Positions 20,635-29,510 are shown, counted from the first letter of the stretch. The stretch: 59,376 nt of DNA from Frateuria flava (GCF_017837635.1 NZ_JAGJRS010000028.1:1-59376), one strand, 5' to 3'. The notes: a model not told the origin generated them from the sequence alone. Program-made: numbers and translations.

Positions 20635-21417
20635 TCAGATCCGGCCGCCGGTGGCGCGGGGGATCACGCGCAGCCCCTCGACCTCTTCCGCGGCCAGATG
20701 GCGCCACTGGCCTTTCGGCAGGTCGCCGAGCGCGAGCCCACCGATGGCCACGCGCACCAGCCGCAGCACGCCGATGCCGTGTGCCTCCAGCAGGCGACGG
20801 ATGTGCCGGTTGCGTCCCTCGTCCAGCACGATGTCCAGCCAGGCGTTCTTCTCGCCGGCGCGCAACAAGCCGACCCGTAGCACGGCCAGCCGCTCGCCGT
20901 CGTCGACCACGCCCTCGCCGAGCCGCGCCAGCAACGCCGCATCGGGCACGCAATCGACCTGCACGTGGTAGGTCTTTTCCTGGTGGGTGACCGGGTCGGT
21001 GATGCCCGCCGCCCAGGCGGTGTCGTTGCTCAGCAACAGCAGGCCCTCGCTGGCCTTGTCCAGCCGTCCGACCGCGCCCAGCCACGGCAGGCCGGCCTGG
21101 GCCAACGCGTCGTAGACCGTGGCGCGGCCTCGCTCGTCCGACGCGCTGACCACCAGGCCGCGCGGTTTGTTGAACATCACGTAGACCGGGGCGGCCTCCC
21201 CGATCGGCTGGCCGTCCACAGTAATGCCGCGCTGCTCCGGCGCGGTCGGATGCTCCGGGTCGCGCACCACGCGACCACCCACCGCTACCCGGCCGGCGCG
21301 CACCCACTGCTCGGCCTGGCTGCGCGAGCACACGCCTCGCTTGGACAGGACCCGCGCCAATCCGTAACGGGGGCCGGTGGGAGCGGAAGCAGGCGAGGGG
21401 CGGCGGGGCGCGGGCAT
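20635..21417 (-). CDS. RsuA/RluB-family pseudouridine synthase
   Basis: 260-aa rRNA pseudouridine synthase. An N-terminal S4 RNA-binding domain (LARVLSKRGVCSRSQAEQWV) precedes the catalytic domain with VMFNKPRGLVVSASDE, the catalytic Asp in AVGRLDKASEGLLLLSND, and GRNRHIRRLLEAHG. The long Gly/Arg/Lys tail of typical RluB is missing, so RluB, RluE or RluF cannot be distinguished. ATG 21417 chosen; an in-frame extension upstream reads through the divergent promoter region. It diverges from the desaturase gene with 106 bases between starts. Confidence 0.92.
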   Translation of the reverse strand: MPAPRRPSPASAPTGPRYGLARVLSKRGVCSRSQAEQWVRAGRVAVGGRVVRDPEHPTAPEQRGITVDGQPIGEAAPVYVMFNKPRGLVVSASDERGRATVYDALAQAGLPWLGAVGRLDKASEGLLLLSNDTAWAAGITDPVTHQEKTYHVQVDCVPDAALLARLGEGVVDDGERLAVLRVGLLRAGEKNAWLDIVLDEGRNRHIRRLLEAHGIGVLRLVRVAIGGLALGDLPKGQWRHLAAEEVEGLRVIPRATGGRI

Positions 21418-21523
21418 CGGCGAAGCGTATCGACCTGGCCGGAACACCAGCAAGCGGTTTGGTGCATCCGCCCGCGTGGCTGGTGCGTATTCACATGGGC
21501 AAGACGCATCGACAGGGCCCCCC

Positions 21524-22465
21524 ATGAACCACACCGCCGAAGCTGCTCCCGGATTCACCCGACGCCTGGCGACCGGCGTGCTGCGCTGGTTCGATACCAG
21601 CGCCGTCGAAGCGGCCGACGACGACCGCATCGACTGGGGTCGCGTACTGCCCTTCATCGGGATGCACGTGGCTTGCTTCGGGGTGCTGTGGGTGGGCTTT
21701 TCCTGGTTCGCGTTCTGGGTGGCGCTGGCGCTCTACGCCGTCCGCATGTTCGCGGTGACCGCGTTCTATCACCGCTACTTCTCGCACCGTGCCTTCCGTG
21801 CCTCCCGTGCCGTACAGTTCGCCTTCGCGGTGATCGGCGCAAGCGCGGTCCAGCGCGGCCCCCTGTGGTGGGCCGCCCACCACCGCAACCATCATCGCCA
21901 CGCGGATACCCCGGCCGACGTGCATTCGCCGGTCCAGCACGGCTTCTTCCGTAGCCACGTCGGCTGGTTCCTGAGCCGCAACGGCTTCCGCACGGACTGG
22001 AAAGTGATCCCGGACCTCGCGCGCTTTCCCGAACTGCGCCTGCTCGACCGCTTCGACCTGCTGGTGCCGGTGGCGCTGGCGGTGGGCCTGTACCTGTCAG
22101 GTGCCTGGCTGCACACCGCCCACCCGGCACTGGGGACGGACGGCCCGCAACTGCTGGTGTGGGGCTTCTTCGTCTCGACCATCGTGCTTTTCCACGTCAC
22201 CGTGACGATCAATTCCCTGGCGCACCGCTTCGGCAGCCGGCGTTTCGTCACGCGCGACAACAGCCGCAACAATTGGCTGCTGGCGCTGCTCACCTTCGGC
22301 GAGGGCTGGCACAACAACCACCACTTCTTCCCCGGCTCGGCGCGACAGGGCTTCCGCTGGTGGGAGGTGGACCTGACTTTCTATCTGCTCCGGTTGCTTG
22401 CGCTGTTCGGCGTGGTGCGCGAGCTGAAGGCCGTTCCGTCCGGCCTCAAGCGCGGCGGTGGTTGA
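21524..22465 (+). CDS. membrane fatty-acid (acyl) desaturase
   Basis: 313-aa integral-membrane di-iron desaturase of the delta-9 stearoyl-CoA desaturase type, introducing a double bond in acyl chains using O2. All three histidine boxes are intact: HRYFSH, HHRNHH and HNNHH (in GWHNNHHFFPG). Hydrophobic segments lie between them. Start ATG 21524 (MNHTAEAAPGF). The next gene begins two bases after its stop, so it heads a seven-gene unit; its product, an unsaturated chain, is the substrate class used by the two CFA-type methyltransferases further down. Confidence 0.93.
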   Translation: MNHTAEAAPGFTRRLATGVLRWFDTSAVEAADDDRIDWGRVLPFIGMHVACFGVLWVGFSWFAFWVALALYAVRMFAVTAFYHRYFSHRAFRASRAVQFAFAVIGASAVQRGPLWWAAHHRNHHRHADTPADVHSPVQHGFFRSHVGWFLSRNGFRTDWKVIPDLARFPELRLLDRFDLLVPVALAVGLYLSGAWLHTAHPALGTDGPQLLVWGFFVSTIVLFHVTVTINSLAHRFGSRRFVTRDNSRNNWLLALLTFGEGWHNNHHFFPGSARQGFRWWEVDLTFYLLRLLALFGVVRELKAVPSGLKRGGG

Positions 22466-22467
22466 AC

Positions 22468-23712
22468 GTGCGCATTGCGGTCATCGGATCGGGCATCGCC
22501 GGCATGGCCAGTGCGTGGCTGCTTTCGCGCCAGCACGAGGTCACGCTGTACGAATCGAACGCCTACATCGGCGGGCACACCCACACGCACGACGTCACGC
22601 TGGACGGACGCAACTACGCGCTCGACACCGGCTTCATCGTTTTCAACCGGACGCATTACCCGCTGCTGAGCCGCCTGTTCGACGAACTGGGCGTCGCCAC
22701 GCAGCCGACCACGATGAGTTTCGCCGTGCACGACGAGCGCAGCGGGCTCGAGTACGGCGCCGCGTCGCTACGCACCCTGTTCTGCCAGCGACGCAACCTG
22801 GTGTCGCCGCGCTTCCACGGCATGGTGCGCGACATCTTCCGCTTCTATCGCGAGGCGCCCGCGCTGCTGGCCCAAGATGGCGAAGGCCCGACGCTGGGCG
22901 ACTACCTCGACGCCCAGGGCTACGGGGCGATGTTCCGCGACGACCACCTGGTGCCGATGGCCTCGGCGCTGTGGTCCTCGCCCTCGCGGCAGATCCTCGC
23001 CTTCCCGGCCAGGTACCTGGTCGCCTTCATGGCCAACCACCAGATGCTGCAGGTGGAAGGCCGGCCGCAGTGGCGTGTGGTCAGCGGCGGCTCGCGCCGC
23101 TACGTCGACGCGCTACGTTCGCGCTGGCAGGTCCGCGAGCGCCTGGCCTGCCCCGTACTGGCCGTTCACCGCCCGGCGGTCGGTGGCGTGGAGGTGCAGA
23201 GCCTGGCCGGATCCGAGCGCTTCGACCAGGCCGTCCTGGCCTGCCACAGCGACCAGGCCCTTGCCCTGCTGGCCCAGCCAAGCGCCGCCGAAAAAGAGGT
23301 GCTCGGTGCGATCACCTACCAGTCCAACGACACGGTACTGCACACCGATACGCGCCTGCTGCCGCGCCGGCGCACCGCGTGGTCGGCCTGGAACGCGCTG
23401 GTGCCGCGCGACCGCGACGATGCCTGCACGGTCACCTACTGCATGAACCTGCTGCAGTCGATCCAGGCGCCGGAGACGTTCTGCGTGTCGCTCAATTGCA
23501 CCGGCCGTATCGACCCGGCGAAAGTCCTGCGCCGATTGAGCTACGCGCACCCGGAGTACACCCACGCCTCAGTCGCGGCGCAGCGGCGCAAGGCGGACAT
23601 CCAGGGCATCGACCGGGTCTGGTACGCCGGCGCCTACTGGGGTTGGGGTTTCCACGAAGACGGCATGCGCAGCGCCGTCGCCGTGGCCGAAGCGCTGGGG
23701 GTGCGCTGGTAA
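22468..23712 (+). CDS. COG2907-type FAD/NAD-binding oxidoreductase
   Basis: 414-aa flavoprotein related to amine oxidases and desaturases. Dinucleotide fold at the N terminus (IAVIGSGIAGMASAWLLSR), then LYESNAYIGGHTHTH, and a C-terminal FAD motif WYAGAYWGWGFHEDGM. Starts at GTG 22468, two bases after the desaturase stop; a longer ORF upstream overlaps the desaturase and is a shadow. COG2907 genes commonly neighbour DUF1365 and CFA-like genes; in Rhodobacter sphaeroides such a set has been linked to furan-fatty-acid formation and the singlet-oxygen response (from memory, not checked). A redox step on a methylated acyl chain is the likely role. Confidence 0.9.
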   Translation: MRIAVIGSGIAGMASAWLLSRQHEVTLYESNAYIGGHTHTHDVTLDGRNYALDTGFIVFNRTHYPLLSRLFDELGVATQPTTMSFAVHDERSGLEYGAASLRTLFCQRRNLVSPRFHGMVRDIFRFYREAPALLAQDGEGPTLGDYLDAQGYGAMFRDDHLVPMASALWSSPSRQILAFPARYLVAFMANHQMLQVEGRPQWRVVSGGSRRYVDALRSRWQVRERLACPVLAVHRPAVGGVEVQSLAGSERFDQAVLACHSDQALALLAQPSAAEKEVLGAITYQSNDTVLHTDTRLLPRRRTAWSAWNALVPRDRDDACTVTYCMNLLQSIQAPETFCVSLNCTGRIDPAKVLRRLSYAHPEYTHASVAAQRRKADIQGIDRVWYAGAYWGWGFHEDGMRSAVAVAEALGVRW

Positions 23713-24482
23713 TGGCCGCGCCGCTGGCCAGTGCGATCTATGAGGGCTGGGTGCGCCACCGGCGCTACGCACCGCGGCCGCATGCGTTTCGCTATCGCAT
23801 CGCGCTGCTCTATCTGGACCTCGCCGAGTTGCCCCGGTTGTTCGAGCGCCGCTGGCTGTGGTCCTACGGTCGCGCCAACCTGGCCCAGTTCCGCCGAAGC
23901 GATTACCTCGGGCCTGTCGAGCTGCCGCTCGATGAGGCCGTGCGCCGCCGCGTGGCCGAACGCACCGGCCACCGCCCCGAGGGGCCCATCCGCCTGCTCA
24001 CCCATCTGCGCTATGCCGGCCACTGCTTCAACCCGGTGAGCTTCTACTACTGCTACGGCGCCGACGGCCACTCGCTCGAGGCGATCCTCGCCGAGATCAC
24101 CAACACGCCCTGGAAGGAGCGCCACGCCTACGTGCTGCCACTCGCCGAGGCCGAGCGGCACGGCCACGTGTGCGCCTGGCGCTTTGCCAAGACCTTCCAC
24201 GTGTCGCCCTTCATGCCGATGGCGCGCGGCTACGACTGGCGCTTCTCCGAGCCGGCTGAAGCCCTGCGCGTGCACATGAACGTGCTGCGCGACGGCGACC
24301 GCGACTTCGACGCCACGCTCGTGCTCCAGCGCCGTCCGCTCGACGGCACGCAGCTGGCACGCGTGCTGTGGCGCTTCCCGCTGATGACCCTGAAGGTCGT
24401 CGCCGCCATCCACTGGGAGGCGCTCAGGCTCTGGCTCAAGCGCAACCCGGTTTACGACCATCCACGCCACCACGGGACCTGA
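23712..24482 (+). CDS. DUF1365 protein (COG3496)
   Basis: 256-aa DUF1365 family protein. Typical sequence features: YEGWVRHRRYAPRPHAFRY at the start, LLTHLRYAGHCFNPVSFYYC, TNTPWKERHAYVLP, and KTFHVSPFMPM. Predicted peripheral, without clear transmembrane helices. Biochemical activity is not established to my knowledge, but the family travels with COG2907 flavoproteins and CFA methyltransferases in lipid-modification clusters. The start codon overlaps the upstream stop by one base (TAATG), and the CFA gene begins one base after its stop. Confidence 0.92.
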   Translation: MAAPLASAIYEGWVRHRRYAPRPHAFRYRIALLYLDLAELPRLFERRWLWSYGRANLAQFRRSDYLGPVELPLDEAVRRRVAERTGHRPEGPIRLLTHLRYAGHCFNPVSFYYCYGADGHSLEAILAEITNTPWKERHAYVLPLAEAERHGHVCAWRFAKTFHVSPFMPMARGYDWRFSEPAEALRVHMNVLRDGDRDFDATLVLQRRPLDGTQLARVLWRFPLMTLKVVAAIHWEALRLWLKRNPVYDHPRHHGT

Positions 24483-24483
24483 C

Positions 24484-25833
24484 ATGGATCTGGAACTGAG
24501 TTCGTCCGACGAGCGCACCATCGATGGCATCGTCGATGCGCCCCGCTACGCGGACCGCCCCGCCGTCGCGAACCAGACGGAGTCGCCCGCGGCGTACGGC
24601 GCATTCGACCGCGCGCTGCGTTCGCGCCTGCTGGGACAGATGGGGCAACTGCGTGGTGCGCGGCTCGTGATCGTCGATGCGCTCGGCCGGCTGGAGCTTG
24701 GCCAGCCTGCCGATGGCGAGCCTGTGCTTCGCGTGCAGGTGCATGTCGACGACCCGCGCTTCTATCGCCTGGTCGCCGCCAACGGCAGCGTGGGGGCCGG
24801 CGAGGCGTACATGGAGGGCCTGTGGCACTGCGACGATCTGGTCGCGCTGATCCGCATCATGGTGCGCAACCGTGACCTGCTCGACGGCATGGAAACCGGC
24901 ATGGCGCGACTGGGCGGCTGGGCGCTCAGGGTCTGGCATGCGCTCAACCGCAACACCAGGCAAGGCAGCCGGCGCAACATCGCCGCGCACTACGACCTGG
25001 GCAACACGCTGTTCGACCTTTTCCTCTCCGACGACCTGATGTATTCCTCGGCGATCTTCGCGCATGAGGACGAACCGCTCGAGGTCGCCTCTCGTCGAAA
25101 GCTTCAACGCATCTGCGAGAAGCTCGCGCTCGGTCCGGATGATCACGTGCTGGAAATCGGCGCCGGCTGGGGCGGCTTCGCGCTGCACGCAGCCACCCAT
25201 CACGGCTGCCGAGTCACCACCACCACCATTTCGCAGGAGCAATACGAACTGGCCTGCGAGCGCGTCCAGGCCGCCGGCCTGGGCGATCGCGTCACGGTGC
25301 TGCTGCAGGACTACCGCGAGCTCACCGGCCGGTACGACAAGCTGGTTTCGATCGAAATGATCGAGGCCATCGGCGCGGCCTACATGCCCACCTACTTCGC
25401 CGCCATCTCGCGGCTGCTGAAGGACGACGGGCAGGCGCTGATCCAGGCGATCACGATCGAAGACCATCGCTACGCCAAGGCGCTCAGGTCGGTCGATTAC
25501 ATCAAGCGCTACATCTTCCCTGGCAGTTTCATTCCCGCGGTGAGCGCCATGCTCGATGCCGCACGACAGGCGAGCGACTTGCGCCTGTTCCACCTGGAAG
25601 ACATCGGGCCAAGCTATGCGCTGACCCTCAGGCACTGGCGCGAGCGCTTCATGGCCAAGCGCGATCACGTACTCGCGGCCGGCTACGACGAGCGCTTCGT
25701 GCGCATGTGGGAGTTCTACCTGGCCTACTGCGAGGGCGGATTCCGCGAGCGCTCCATCGGCGACGTGCAGATGCTGCTCACCCGGCCGGGTTGCCGGCGC
25801 GAGTCCTACCTGCCGGACCTGGGGCCTCGATGA
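24484..25833 (+). CDS. cyclopropane-fatty-acid synthase-type methyltransferase (copy 1)
   Basis: 449-aa SAM-dependent enzyme of the CFA synthase family, which methylenates or methylates cis-double bonds of phospholipid acyl chains at the membrane. SAM-binding glycine loop LEIGAGWGGFALHAA; SIEMIEAIG carries the conserved acidic residue that binds bicarbonate in CFA synthases; the active-site cysteine region is FYLAYCEGGFRER. It is ~65 residues longer than E. coli Cfa, with an N-terminal lipid-binding domain. Whether the product is a cyclopropane or a methyl-branched chain cannot be told from motifs. Its stop overlaps the DUF2878 start (ATGA). Confidence 0.93.
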   Translation: MDLELSSSDERTIDGIVDAPRYADRPAVANQTESPAAYGAFDRALRSRLLGQMGQLRGARLVIVDALGRLELGQPADGEPVLRVQVHVDDPRFYRLVAANGSVGAGEAYMEGLWHCDDLVALIRIMVRNRDLLDGMETGMARLGGWALRVWHALNRNTRQGSRRNIAAHYDLGNTLFDLFLSDDLMYSSAIFAHEDEPLEVASRRKLQRICEKLALGPDDHVLEIGAGWGGFALHAATHHGCRVTTTTISQEQYELACERVQAAGLGDRVTVLLQDYRELTGRYDKLVSIEMIEAIGAAYMPTYFAAISRLLKDDGQALIQAITIEDHRYAKALRSVDYIKRYIFPGSFIPAVSAMLDAARQASDLRLFHLEDIGPSYALTLRHWRERFMAKRDHVLAAGYDERFVRMWEFYLAYCEGGFRERSIGDVQMLLTRPGCRRESYLPDLGPR

Positions 25834-26372
25834 ACGTCTGGCTCAACGCCATCGGCTACCAGTTGGTCTGGCTGGCCGCGGTCTGGGGCGCCTCGCACCA
25901 GCGGGCCTGGCTCGGGCCGCTGCTGTTGCTCCCGTTCGCGCTGATCCACCTGCGCGGGCGCGACGGGCGGCTGGATGCGTGGCTGCTGCTCGCCGCGGCG
26001 TGTGCGGGCACGGCGCTCGATTCGCTCTATGCCGCCACCGGCACCATTGCCTACGCATCACCCTTTCCCACCGCGCACGTTGCGCCGCCGTGGATCTTCG
26101 CCCTCTGGGCGGCCTTCGCGCTGACGCTGCGGCACAGCCTGCGCTTCCTGCAGGGCCGCTGGCTGCTGGCGATGGTGTTCGGTGCCGTCGGCGCGCCGCT
26201 GGCCTACGTCGCCGCGGCGCGCGGCTGGCAGGCGGTCAGCTTCCCGCAGGGGCCGGTCGTGGCCGTCGGCGCATTGGCGCTGGGCTGGGCGCTCATGCTG
26301 CCGCTGCTCGTGCGCCTGGCCATGCTCATCGAAACGCAGCCACGTCCGCAGGCGAAACATGTCCACGGCTGA
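25830..26372 (+). CDS. DUF2878 inner-membrane protein
   Basis: 180-aa polytopic membrane protein, five to six predicted helices, of the DUF2878 family (YQLVWLAAVWGASHQRAWLG; TALDSLYAATGTIAY). Function unknown. Translationally coupled at both ends: its ATG overlaps the preceding stop by four bases and its last 14 bases overlap the DUF1295 start. The context suggests a membrane-bound step or scaffold in acyl-chain modification. Confidence 0.9.
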   Translation: MNVWLNAIGYQLVWLAAVWGASHQRAWLGPLLLLPFALIHLRGRDGRLDAWLLLAAACAGTALDSLYAATGTIAYASPFPTAHVAPPWIFALWAAFALTLRHSLRFLQGRWLLAMVFGAVGAPLAYVAAARGWQAVSFPQGPVVAVGALALGWALMLPLLVRLAMLIETQPRPQAKHVHG

Positions 26373-27150
26373 ACTTCTGCACCAGCCTGGCTGGGTGTGG
26401 GCGGCGAGCGCCATCGCGATGGCCCTTGGCTGGCTGGTCCAGCGACGCTCGCGCAACGCGGGCATCGTCGACGCGATCTGGACGGCCGGCATGGGCGGCA
26501 GCGCGCTCTATTACGCGGCCATGGGCGAAGGGCTGGCCGACCGCCGCCTGGCCCTGGCGCTTCTCGGCAGCCTGTGGGCGGCACGCCTGGGATTGCACCT
26601 GGGCCTGCGCATCCTCGGCGAAGCCGAGGATGGCCGCTACCGCCACCTGCGCCGGCACTGGCATGACGACCAGCGGAAGTTCTTCCTGTTCTTCCAGGCA
26701 CAGGCGCTGCTCGTGGCCCTGTTCTCGCTGCCGTTCCTGGCGGTGGCCGCCAACCGGGCTCCCTGGTCGGGCTGGGACGGCGCGGGCATCGCGGTGTGGC
26801 TGGTGGCGCTCATCGGCGAGAGCCTGGCCGACCGCCAGCTCGCACGCTTCCGAGCCGATCCGGCGCACCACGGCCGCACCTGCCGCCAGGGCCTGTGGCG
26901 CTACTCGCGCCATCCCAACTACTTCTTCGAATGGGTGCAGTGGTTTGCGTACCTGCTGCTGGCGGTGGGTTCGCCGCTGTCGTGGATGGCGCTGCTGGGC
27001 CCTGTGCTGATGCTGGCCTCGCTGTACTGGATCACCGGCATTCCGTTCGCCGAGGCGCAGGCGCTGCGCAGCCGTGGCGAGGACTACCGCGACTACCAGC
27101 GCCGCACCAGCCCCTTCTTCCCCTGGTTCCCCAAGGATTCTTCGCCATGA
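26359..27150 (+). CDS. DUF1295/steroid 5-alpha-reductase-like membrane enzyme
   Basis: 263-aa polytopic membrane protein of the DUF1295 (COG3752) family, related to 3-oxo-5-alpha-steroid 4-dehydrogenases and isoprenylcysteine methyltransferases. Characteristic C-terminal region: GLWRYSRHPNYFFEWVQW, ending SRGEDYRDYQRRTSPFFPW. Relatives reduce C=C bonds with NADPH, so a reductase acting on an unsaturated acyl intermediate is a reasonable but unproven guess. Start ATG 26359 inside the DUF2878 gene; its stop overlaps the next ATG (ATGA). Confidence 0.9.
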   Translation: MSTAELLHQPGWVWAASAIAMALGWLVQRRSRNAGIVDAIWTAGMGGSALYYAAMGEGLADRRLALALLGSLWAARLGLHLGLRILGEAEDGRYRHLRRHWHDDQRKFFLFFQAQALLVALFSLPFLAVAANRAPWSGWDGAGIAVWLVALIGESLADRQLARFRADPAHHGRTCRQGLWRYSRHPNYFFEWVQWFAYLLLAVGSPLSWMALLGPVLMLASLYWITGIPFAEAQALRSRGEDYRDYQRRTSPFFPWFPKDSSP

Positions 27151-28229
27151 CCGACAGCCTCGCGCTCGACACCGCCTCTGCCGCCGATCCCGAGCGCGGC
27201 CTGATCCATCTCGCCGAGCGCGGGCTGGTGCCCGATGCCCTGCTGCGGCTGGGCATCCGGCGCCTGTGCGCGCAGCGGCTCCGGGAGGAGCGACAGGGCG
27301 GCACCGAGGCGAGCTGGGAACGCTTCCGCGCCCTGCTGGAGGAGTTGCGCCACAGTCCGCTGGCACTGCACACCGACGCGGCCAACGCGCAGCACTACGA
27401 GCTGCCACCCGCTTTCTTCCAGCTCTGCCTCGGTCCGCGCCTGAAGTATTCGAGCTGCTACTACCCGCTCGGCACCGAAAACCTGGAACAGGCCGAAGAG
27501 GCGATGCTCGGGCTCTATGGCCGCCGCGCACAACTGGCCGACGGACAGGACATCCTGGAGCTGGGCTGCGGCTGGGGCTCGCTCACGTTATGGATGGCCG
27601 AACGCTATCCCGGCTCGCGCATCACTGCCGTGTCCAACTCGCGCCTGCAACGCGAGCACATCGAGGCGCGCTGCCGCGAGCGCGGGTTGCACAACGTCAC
27701 GGTGGTGACCTGCGACGTCAACCGCCTGACCCTGGATGCCGCGGCCTTCGATCGCGTCGTGTCGGTGGAGATGTTCGAACACGTGCGCAATTACCACCGC
27801 CTGTTCGAGCAGATTGCGCAATGGTTGCGCCCGGGCGGCAAGCTGTTCGTGCACATCTTCTGCCATCGCGAACTGATGTATCCGTTCGAAACGGCCGGCG
27901 GCGACAACTGGATGGGGCGGCACTTCTTCACCGGTGGACTGATGCCGGCGGCCGACACGTTCCTGCATTTCCAGGAGCACCTTGGCATCGAGCACCAGTG
28001 GCGCCTTCCGGGCACCCACTACCAGCGCACCGCCAACGCCTGGCTGGAGCGCCAGGATGCCAATCGCGCACAGGTCCTGCGCGTGCTGGCCGAGGCTTAC
28101 GGCGAGACGGCCGCGCCGCTTTGGCACCAGCGCTGGCGCATGTTCTGGATGGCCTGCGCGGAGCTGTTCGGCTACGACCACGGCAACGAGTGGCTGGTAG
28201 GCCACTACCGCTTCAGCCGACGCGACTGA
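27147..28229 (+). CDS. CFA-type methyltransferase (copy 2, coclaurine-methyltransferase-like branch)
   Basis: 360-aa SAM methyltransferase of the CFA superfamily but of the branch often annotated 'coclaurine N-methyltransferase-like'. Motifs: SSCYYPLGTENLEQAEEAML, the glycine loop LELGCGWGSLTLWMAERYPG, SVEMFEHVRNY, HIFCHRELMYPFE, MGRHFFTGGLMP and FWMACAELFGYDHGNEW. Bacterial members most likely methylate unsaturated lipids rather than alkaloids. It is strongly diverged from copy 1 (different length, different substrate-side sequence), so the two are unlikely to be redundant. Last gene of the operon, followed by a strong terminator. Confidence 0.93.
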   Translation: MTDSLALDTASAADPERGLIHLAERGLVPDALLRLGIRRLCAQRLREERQGGTEASWERFRALLEELRHSPLALHTDAANAQHYELPPAFFQLCLGPRLKYSSCYYPLGTENLEQAEEAMLGLYGRRAQLADGQDILELGCGWGSLTLWMAERYPGSRITAVSNSRLQREHIEARCRERGLHNVTVVTCDVNRLTLDAAAFDRVVSVEMFEHVRNYHRLFEQIAQWLRPGGKLFVHIFCHRELMYPFETAGGDNWMGRHFFTGGLMPAADTFLHFQEHLGIEHQWRLPGTHYQRTANAWLERQDANRAQVLRVLAEAYGETAAPLWHQRWRMFWMACAELFGYDHGNEWLVGHYRFSRRD

Positions 28230-28321
28230 GCGCGCAGGATGGGCTTCCGCCCACCGCGTTTGGTTTGCAGAACCAGGAAAGTTGGCCACTGCAACCACCC
28301 TACGGGCGCCCTCGGAACGTA

Positions 28322-28351
28322 AAAAAAGCCCGGCTTGCGCCGGGCTTTTTT
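28322..28351. terminator. bidirectional intrinsic terminator
   Basis: Stem AGCCCGGC/GCCGGGCT with loop TTGC, flanked by seven A's on the left and six T's on the right. It is a strong rho-independent terminator in both directions, serving the lipid operon (+) and the convergent ompA-type gene (-). Confidence 0.92.
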
Positions 28352-28370
28352 CATTGCGTTGCAGTTCCGG

Positions 28371-29510
28371 TTACTGCTGGACCTGCAGCTCCGTGCGGCG
28401 GTTGCGCGCGCGGCCTTCGTTGGTGTCGTTGGTGTCGATCGGGTCGGCTTCGCCGTGGCCGATCGGGCCTTCCAGACGGCTGGCGTCGATGCCGTGGGCG
28501 GTCAGGTAGTCGTACACGATCTTCGCACGACGCTCCGACAGCGCCTGGTTGTAGGCGTCGGTACCGACCGAGTCGGTGTAGCCGGCGACGGTCACGTGCA
28601 CCTGCGGGTAGCGCTGCAGGGTGTCGACGGCCTGGTCGAGGATGGCCAGCGAGTCGGAGGTCGGCTCGGCCAGCGCCTTGCTGATATCCATCTCGCCCTT
28701 CGACGGGCGATCGAACTTGAAGTTGACGCCGCGCAGGTCGATCACGACCTTCTGCGGGCAACCGTCCGGACCGACGATCGTGCCGGCGGCGGTAGCCGGG
28801 CACTTGTCTTCGCAGTCGTTCACGCCGTCGTTGTCGCTGTCCTGCGTGGAGCAGTCATTGGCCGGCGGGGGCGGCGGCGGAGCAGCTGCCGGCTCGGGCG
28901 CAGCCGCCGGCTCGCCGAAGCGCGAGACGATGCTGAAGCCCAGGAACCAGTCGCCGTAGCCGTCTTCCGTCGGCTGGCTCTTGTCGTCCCAGTCGTAGCG
29001 GTAACCGGTCTCGATGCGGATGTCCGAGCTTTCCGCAACGGTCTTGGACACGCCCACGCCCAGTTCGGCCGCCGGCGCCCAGCCGTGCTCGGCCGGGTTC
29101 TTGTGGTAGCTGCCCATCACGCCGGCAAGCACGTAAGGACGCCAGGCGTTCCAGTCACCGGCGTAGAAACGCGCGGCCACGCCGTAGTTGGTGCTCGACC
29201 AGTTGCTGCCGCCCACGGCGGTATCGCGATCGCGATTGGTGCGATCGATGAAGAGGTCGATCGAAGCGTTCGGAGCGATGAAACGACCCACGCCGAGCCC
29301 GTAATAGAACTGGCGGCTGTTGGTGTTGCGATCGGTGTCGTTGTAGTAACCGCCAAGCGTCGGGGCGATATACCAACGGCCGTCATAATCGCCCGAGGCA
29401 CTCATCGGCGCGGTGTCGCCCGCGGTATCGGCGGTATTGTCCTGCGCGTGAACGGCACCTACGCCGCCCAGGGCCAGGGCAATAAGGAAATACAAGCCCT
29501 TACGTTTCAT
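28371..29510 (-). CDS. OmpA-family outer-membrane porin/peptidoglycan anchor
   Basis: 379-aa outer-membrane protein. Signal peptide MKRKGLYFLIALALGGVGAV-HA, then an N-terminal eight-strand beta-barrel (~30-200), a Pro/Ala hinge, a short calcium-type repeat (DSDNDGVNDCEDKCP, with cysteines), and the OmpA C-terminal peptidoglycan-binding domain (VNFKFDRPS; VAGYTDSVGTDAYNQALSE; ARNRRTEL). The ATG at 29510 has AAGGAGA ahead of it. The region upstream to ~29650 is A/T-richer than the neighbourhood, consistent with a strong promoter and leader, but no clean hexamer pair stands out. Confidence 0.95.
   Translation of the reverse strand: MKRKGLYFLIALALGGVGAVHAQDNTADTAGDTAPMSASGDYDGRWYIAPTLGGYYNDTDRNTNSRQFYYGLGVGRFIAPNASIDLFIDRTNRDRDTAVGGSNWSSTNYGVAARFYAGDWNAWRPYVLAGVMGSYHKNPAEHGWAPAAELGVGVSKTVAESSDIRIETGYRYDWDDKSQPTEDGYGDWFLGFSIVSRFGEPAAAPEPAAAPPPPPPANDCSTQDSDNDGVNDCEDKCPATAAGTIVGPDGCPQKVVIDLRGVNFKFDRPSKGEMDISKALAEPTSDSLAILDQAVDTLQRYPQVHVTVAGYTDSVGTDAYNQALSERRAKIVYDYLTAHGIDASRLEGPIGHGEADPIDTNDTNEGRARNRRTELQVQQ

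Noticed and set aside
21418-21523. ECF/sigma-E-type promoter ahead of the lipid operon
   Set aside because: A GGAAC is present but no -10 partner at proper spacing was found, so no stress-sigma promoter is claimed.
27147-28229. True coclaurine N-methyltransferase (alkaloid synthesis)
   Set aside because: No alkaloid genes nearby; the operon is lipid-related and bacterial members of this branch are commonly mis-named.
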